Below are positions 40,118 through 43,858 of a stretch of 43,858 bases of DNA, one piece after another. The stretch spans positions 1-43,858 of the forward strand of contig JAFLSO010000015.1 in assembly GCA_022510925.1 (NCBI GenBank). The letters run 5' to 3'. Within the stretch, counting starts at the first letter, position 1; each line of letters begins with the position of its first letter. The notes under the pieces are model-generated. The model searched no databases. It had not been told where the DNA came from and saw nothing but the letters and a program-made list of their open reading frames with translations. The position numbers were made by a program, and so were the translations under genes. This DNA is from Treponema sp. GTDB taxonomy: Bacteria > Spirochaetota > Spirochaetia > Treponematales > Treponemataceae.

Positions 40118-41089
40118 TCAGTTTGCCTCCGGTGATTTTTCTTCCGCGGGAATTTTCTTTTTGCCCGTAAACTTTTTCTTTATGACCGGAACTGAAAGCG
40201 CTATGGCCACCACCAGGGCAGAAAGAAGCTTCATGTCCTGCGTCTTCATGCCCAGCTGCAGCACCACCGCTATTATGAGCCTGTAAATTATGGATCCCAG
40301 CACCACGCTCAGAAGATAAAACCAGAACGAGAATCTTTTTCCAAAAACCACCTCTCCTATGATTATGGACGCAAGGCCTATGACTATGGTTCCGATTCCC
40401 ATGCTAACGTCGCCGAACCTCTGCTGCTGCATGACAAGCCCGCCGCTCAACGCGACCAGTCCGTTTGAGAGCATGAGGGCCAGAATTTTCATGCTGTCTG
40501 TGTTTATTCCCTGCGCGCGTGCCATGCGCTCGTTGTCGCCCGTGGCACGGATAGCGCTTCCCAGCTCAGTGCCGAAGAACCAGTACAAAACGGAAATCAG
40601 TACCGCGGAGAAAATTATGCCGGTTATAAGGCTTGAGACTGCCGTGGCGTTGCTCTTGAACACCTGGCTCAGATGCAGCCAGCGGTTTATGTAGTTCATA
40701 ACGGTCACGTCGTTTCTGGCGAGCGGCTGGTTCGGTCCGCCCAGAATGTGAAGGTTTATTGAATAGAGGGCCAGCATCATAAGTATGCCCGCCAGAATTC
40801 CCGGAATATTAAGCTTAGTGTGAAGGACTCCGGTTATTGCCCCCGCAATCACTCCCGCCATAACCGCCGCCAGTAAGGAAAGCAGCGGATCCGCCCCGTG
40901 GACTATAAGGACGGCGCTGGTGCATCCGCCTAAGGCGAAGCTTCCGTCCACCGTCATGTCGGCGAAATCCAGAATCTTAAAAGTTATGTAGACACCCAGT
41001 GCCATCACGCCCCACAGGACTCCCTGCGAGACCGCCCCCACCATGGCTCCGCCAAACGGAATTAAAAAACTTGCTGCTGATAGTAACAT
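40118..41089 (-). CDS. ABC transporter permease (TrpY-like)
   Basis: The 323-residue permease has about eight to nine membrane helices and belongs to the branched-chain amino acid type (BPD_transp_2): GVLWGVMALGVYITFKILDFADMTVDGSFALGG near the N-terminus and GLASIIIGEVVFG later are typical. The EAA-like cytoplasmic loop region RATGDNERMARAQGI is the ATPase contact. The C-terminal tail is Lys/Glu-rich. TATACT ends six bases before its ATG, so it has its own probably leaderless promoter separate from the upstream binding-protein gene. The substrate is likely an aromatic amino acid or related compound by family. Confidence 0.92.
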   Translation of the reverse strand: MLLSAASFLIPFGGAMVGAVSQGVLWGVMALGVYITFKILDFADMTVDGSFALGGCTSAVLIVHGADPLLSLLAAVMAGVIAGAITGVLHTKLNIPGILAGILMMLALYSINLHILGGPNQPLARNDVTVMNYINRWLHLSQVFKSNATAVSSLITGIIFSAVLISVLYWFFGTELGSAIRATGDNERMARAQGINTDSMKILALMLSNGLVALSGGLVMQQQRFGDVSMGIGTIVIGLASIIIGEVVFGKRFSFWFYLLSVVLGSIIYRLIIAVVLQLGMKTQDMKLLSALVVAIALSVPVIKKKFTGKKKIPAEEKSPEAN

Positions 41090-41095
41090 GTGTGG

Positions 41096-41101
41096 AGTAT
41101 A
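41096..41101 (-). promoter_or_regulatory. -10 box of the permease gene, leaderless start
   Basis: TATACT on the minus strand ends six bases before the ATG at 41089. It follows the terminator at 41186-41228, giving trpYZ its own start. Confidence 0.55.
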
Positions 41102-41185
41102 GCATTATTTAACGGAGCGGGCAAGGTTTATGCCTGTCTCCATTGAATCATAAAAATCCGCGCGGGCAGATTTAAAATCCGGGCT

Positions 41186-41228
41186 AAAAAAACGGCAGCT
41201 AACCGGCCTCAACAACCGGCTAACTGCC
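41186..41228 (-). terminator. Terminator between the binding-protein gene and permease genes
   Basis: On the minus strand GGCAG-T-TA-G-CCGG pairs with CCGG-T-TA-G-CTGCC (13 bp including two G:U pairs) around a 9-base loop, followed by GTTTTTTT. It stops most transcription from trpX before trpYZ. Confidence 0.88.
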
Positions 41229-41262
41229 TGTCCTGTTATCTGGGTTTTAATTCTTCTAAGCC

Positions 41263-42225
41263 TTAGTTCGCGGAGACCTGGGCCAGAAGATCCTCCGGGA
41301 TTGTGATTCCAAGCTGCGCCGCGGTATCCGCATTGTAGCTGAAGTTGTCGCTCTTCTCCTGGTACTGAATGGGCATCTCAGCGGGATTCTTTCCGTCACG
41401 CAGAATCTCCACCGCCATGGCCGCAGTCTGCTTTCCGAGCTCATAGTAATTTATGCCGTAAGTGGCAAGTCCGCCGCCCTGCACCATTCCGTCCTCGCCG
41501 CAGATTACGGGAATGCGGTTCTCGTTCGCCACCATGCTCACAGTAGCCATGCAGCTGGCAATCATGTTGTCCGTGGGAGTGTAAATCACATCCACTTTTC
41601 CGACCAGACTCTGCATCACCTGCTGGACCTCGTTCGTGTTTGAGACGGTGGCATCCACATAACTGAGGCCCACCAAATCACACTGCGCCTTGGCCAAATC
41701 CACCTGGAATTTAGAATTCTGCTCGCTGGAACAGTAAAGCATGGCCACTCTCTTGGCATTAGGAACCAGACGCCGCAGAAGATTTATCTGCGCCGCGCAG
41801 GGAGTAAGGTCTGAGGTGCCGCTTACGTTCGTGCCGGGAAGCTCGTTCGTCTGCACAAGCTGAGCGCTCTGGGGATCAGTTACGGCAGTAACCAGGATGG
41901 GGATTGTGTCCGTTATGTTCGCCACTGCCTGAGCCGCGGGGGTCGCTATGGCAAGGATAAGATCGGAGCGGTCATTCACAAGCTTGGATGCGATTGTAAC
42001 GCAGTTTGACTGCTCGCCCTGGGCGTTCTGGTAGTCGATTCTGATGTTCTTTCCCTTCACATAGCCCGCCTCCGCAAGTCCGTCCTCAAAGCCCTGGTAA
42101 GCGGCGGAAAGAGCGGGATGCTCCACCAGCTGTATGACGCCGATTTTGATTTTATTGTCCGAGCAGCCTGTGAGCATAAGAGCAGCGGAAAGAGCCGTAA
42201 GCATAACGGCAAGGATTTTTTTCAT
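41263..42225 (-). CDS. ABC transporter substrate-binding lipoprotein (TrpX-like)
   Basis: The 320-residue protein is a lipoprotein with the lipobox LTGC (Cys21) after MKKILAVMLTALSAALM. The mature part starts KIKIGVIQLVEHPALSAAYQGFEDGLAEAGY, the hallmark of the PF04392 (TrpX) binding-protein family. Further family parts are ATPAAQAVAN, PILVTAVTDPQSAQLV, VSGTSDL and IPVICGEDGMVQGGGLATYGINYYELGKQTA. It captures a ligand, probably tryptophan or tyrosine-like, in the periplasm for the neighbouring permease/ATPase. GGAG lies about ten bases before the ATG. It is separately terminated from the permease and lies downstream of enolase on the same strand. Confidence 0.93.
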   Translation of the reverse strand: MKKILAVMLTALSAALMLTGCSDNKIKIGVIQLVEHPALSAAYQGFEDGLAEAGYVKGKNIRIDYQNAQGEQSNCVTIASKLVNDRSDLILAIATPAAQAVANITDTIPILVTAVTDPQSAQLVQTNELPGTNVSGTSDLTPCAAQINLLRRLVPNAKRVAMLYCSSEQNSKFQVDLAKAQCDLVGLSYVDATVSNTNEVQQVMQSLVGKVDVIYTPTDNMIASCMATVSMVANENRIPVICGEDGMVQGGGLATYGINYYELGKQTAAMAVEILRDGKNPAEMPIQYQEKSDNFSYNADTAAQLGITIPEDLLAQVSAN

Positions 42226-42260
42226 GATTCTTCTTCTCCGTAAAATAAAAATAATCTCTC

Positions 42261-42290
42261 AAAAAAAGCCGCCCCTGTAAGAGGCAGCTT
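42261..42290 (-). terminator. Terminator of enolase
   Basis: On the minus strand AAGCTGCC pairs with GGCGGCTT (one G:U/mismatch position) around a 9-base loop, followed by a T-run (A-run 42261-42267). It lies about 45 bases after the eno stop. Confidence 0.8.
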
Positions 42291-42332
42291 TAACTTTAAA
42301 TCCGCATTCCGGTGTACGGCGCGGAATATGAA

Positions 42333-43676
<1,344 letters not shown>

Positions 43677-43690
43677 TTAGAAACTGAAAT

Positions 43691-43719
43691 ATATTATCTT
43701 AAACAGGCAATTTAATCAA
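43691..43719 (-). promoter_or_regulatory. Promoter of eno
   Basis: On the minus strand TTGATT (43714-43719, 4 of 6) and TAATAT (43691-43696, 4 of 6) are separated by exactly 17 bases in an AT-rich segment. The start near 43684 gives a leader of about 35 bases with CGGAGG. Confidence 0.6.
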
Positions 43720-43793
43720 TGTGGCTGTGCCGTCTGCATTTGTTTTATGATTTAAGGCGCTTAGGCCTTGCATGGCGGCTTGATTTTAGCGCC

Positions 43794-43858
43794 CTACGCT
43801 TTTTTCGTCACGTCAACCCACGCCTTGAAGCCGGAGAACTTCTCCAGTTGCGCAATCG
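43794..43858 (-). CDS. C-terminal end of an unidentified gene (cut by the window edge)
   Basis: The last 65 bases on the minus strand are open and end in TAG at 43794-43796, giving about 20 residues that finish with IAQLEKFSGFKAWVDVTKKA. The sequence is protein-like, with normal amphipathic spacing and codon use like the neighbours, but too short to identify. It runs in the same direction as eno, about 75 bases upstream of the eno promoter. Confidence 0.5.
   Translation of the reverse strand, partial: IAQLEKFSGFKAWVDVTKKA

Overview
The window most likely comes from a chromosome of a Treponema-like spirochaete (Spirochaetota) of roughly 50% GC. The support is the set of gene families together: an intracellular BspA/TpLRR-type leucine-rich repeat protein, a TIGR02757 protein, a TrpXYZ-type ABC importer, a PrsW-like membrane protein, lipoproteins with typical lipoboxes, and a 2098-residue Ig-repeat protein ending in a beta-barrel-like segment and a terminal Phe. 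A pectinesterase next to a 2-keto-3-deoxygluconate kinase suggests a gut or rumen treponeme that uses pectin. Genus is an inference from gene content, not from a search.

Layout. 1-1000: initiator tRNA with its own promoter and terminator, and a PrsW-like gene. 1.1-5 kb: a lipoprotein, an rRNA methyltransferase/TetR pair, an LRR protein. 5-8.1 kb: Hsp20, then a LapA-like / SPOR / diacylglycerol-kinase operon. 8.2-12.5 kb: a VUT-family transporter overlapping an SDR gene, a pfs-luxS operon (activated methyl cycle and AI-2), an OmpA-like protein. 12.5-17.2 kb: monocistronic gltB behind a leader with a terminator-like hairpin. 17.4-19.8 kb: MATE exporter and TIGR02757 protein. 19.8-24.8 kb: an operon of pectinesterase, hybrid sensor kinase and KDG kinase. 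25-27.1 kb: TtcA-like protein and an aldo/keto reductase with two [4Fe-4S] motifs. 27.3-28.8 kb: a small MGMT-type protein and an sdpR-sdpI pair with two matching operators around a consensus promoter. 28.8-32.6 kb: sirtuin, larE, larB, larC, with no larA here. 32.9-39.2 kb: the giant Ig-repeat surface protein. 39.3-42.2 kb: a trpXYZ-type importer split by a terminator. 42.3-43.65 kb: enolase. 43.79 kb to the end: the C-terminus of an unidentified gene.

The most interesting structure is regulatory. Seven genes (ompA-like, MATE, pectinesterase, ttcA, aldo/keto reductase, MGMT-like, trpY) have a good -10 hexamer ending only 6-8 bases before the chosen ATG, which leaves no room for a Shine-Dalgarno sequence and predicts leaderless transcripts. 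Other genes here (luxS, hsp20, eno, sdpR, gltB) have clear Shine-Dalgarno sites, so the two start modes appear mixed. Further points are the gltB leader, the SdpR twin operators, the giant protein's short C-terminal barrel, and a pectinesterase in which the usual acid/base Asp is Asn. No phage, transposon, CRISPR array or obvious genomic island was seen.
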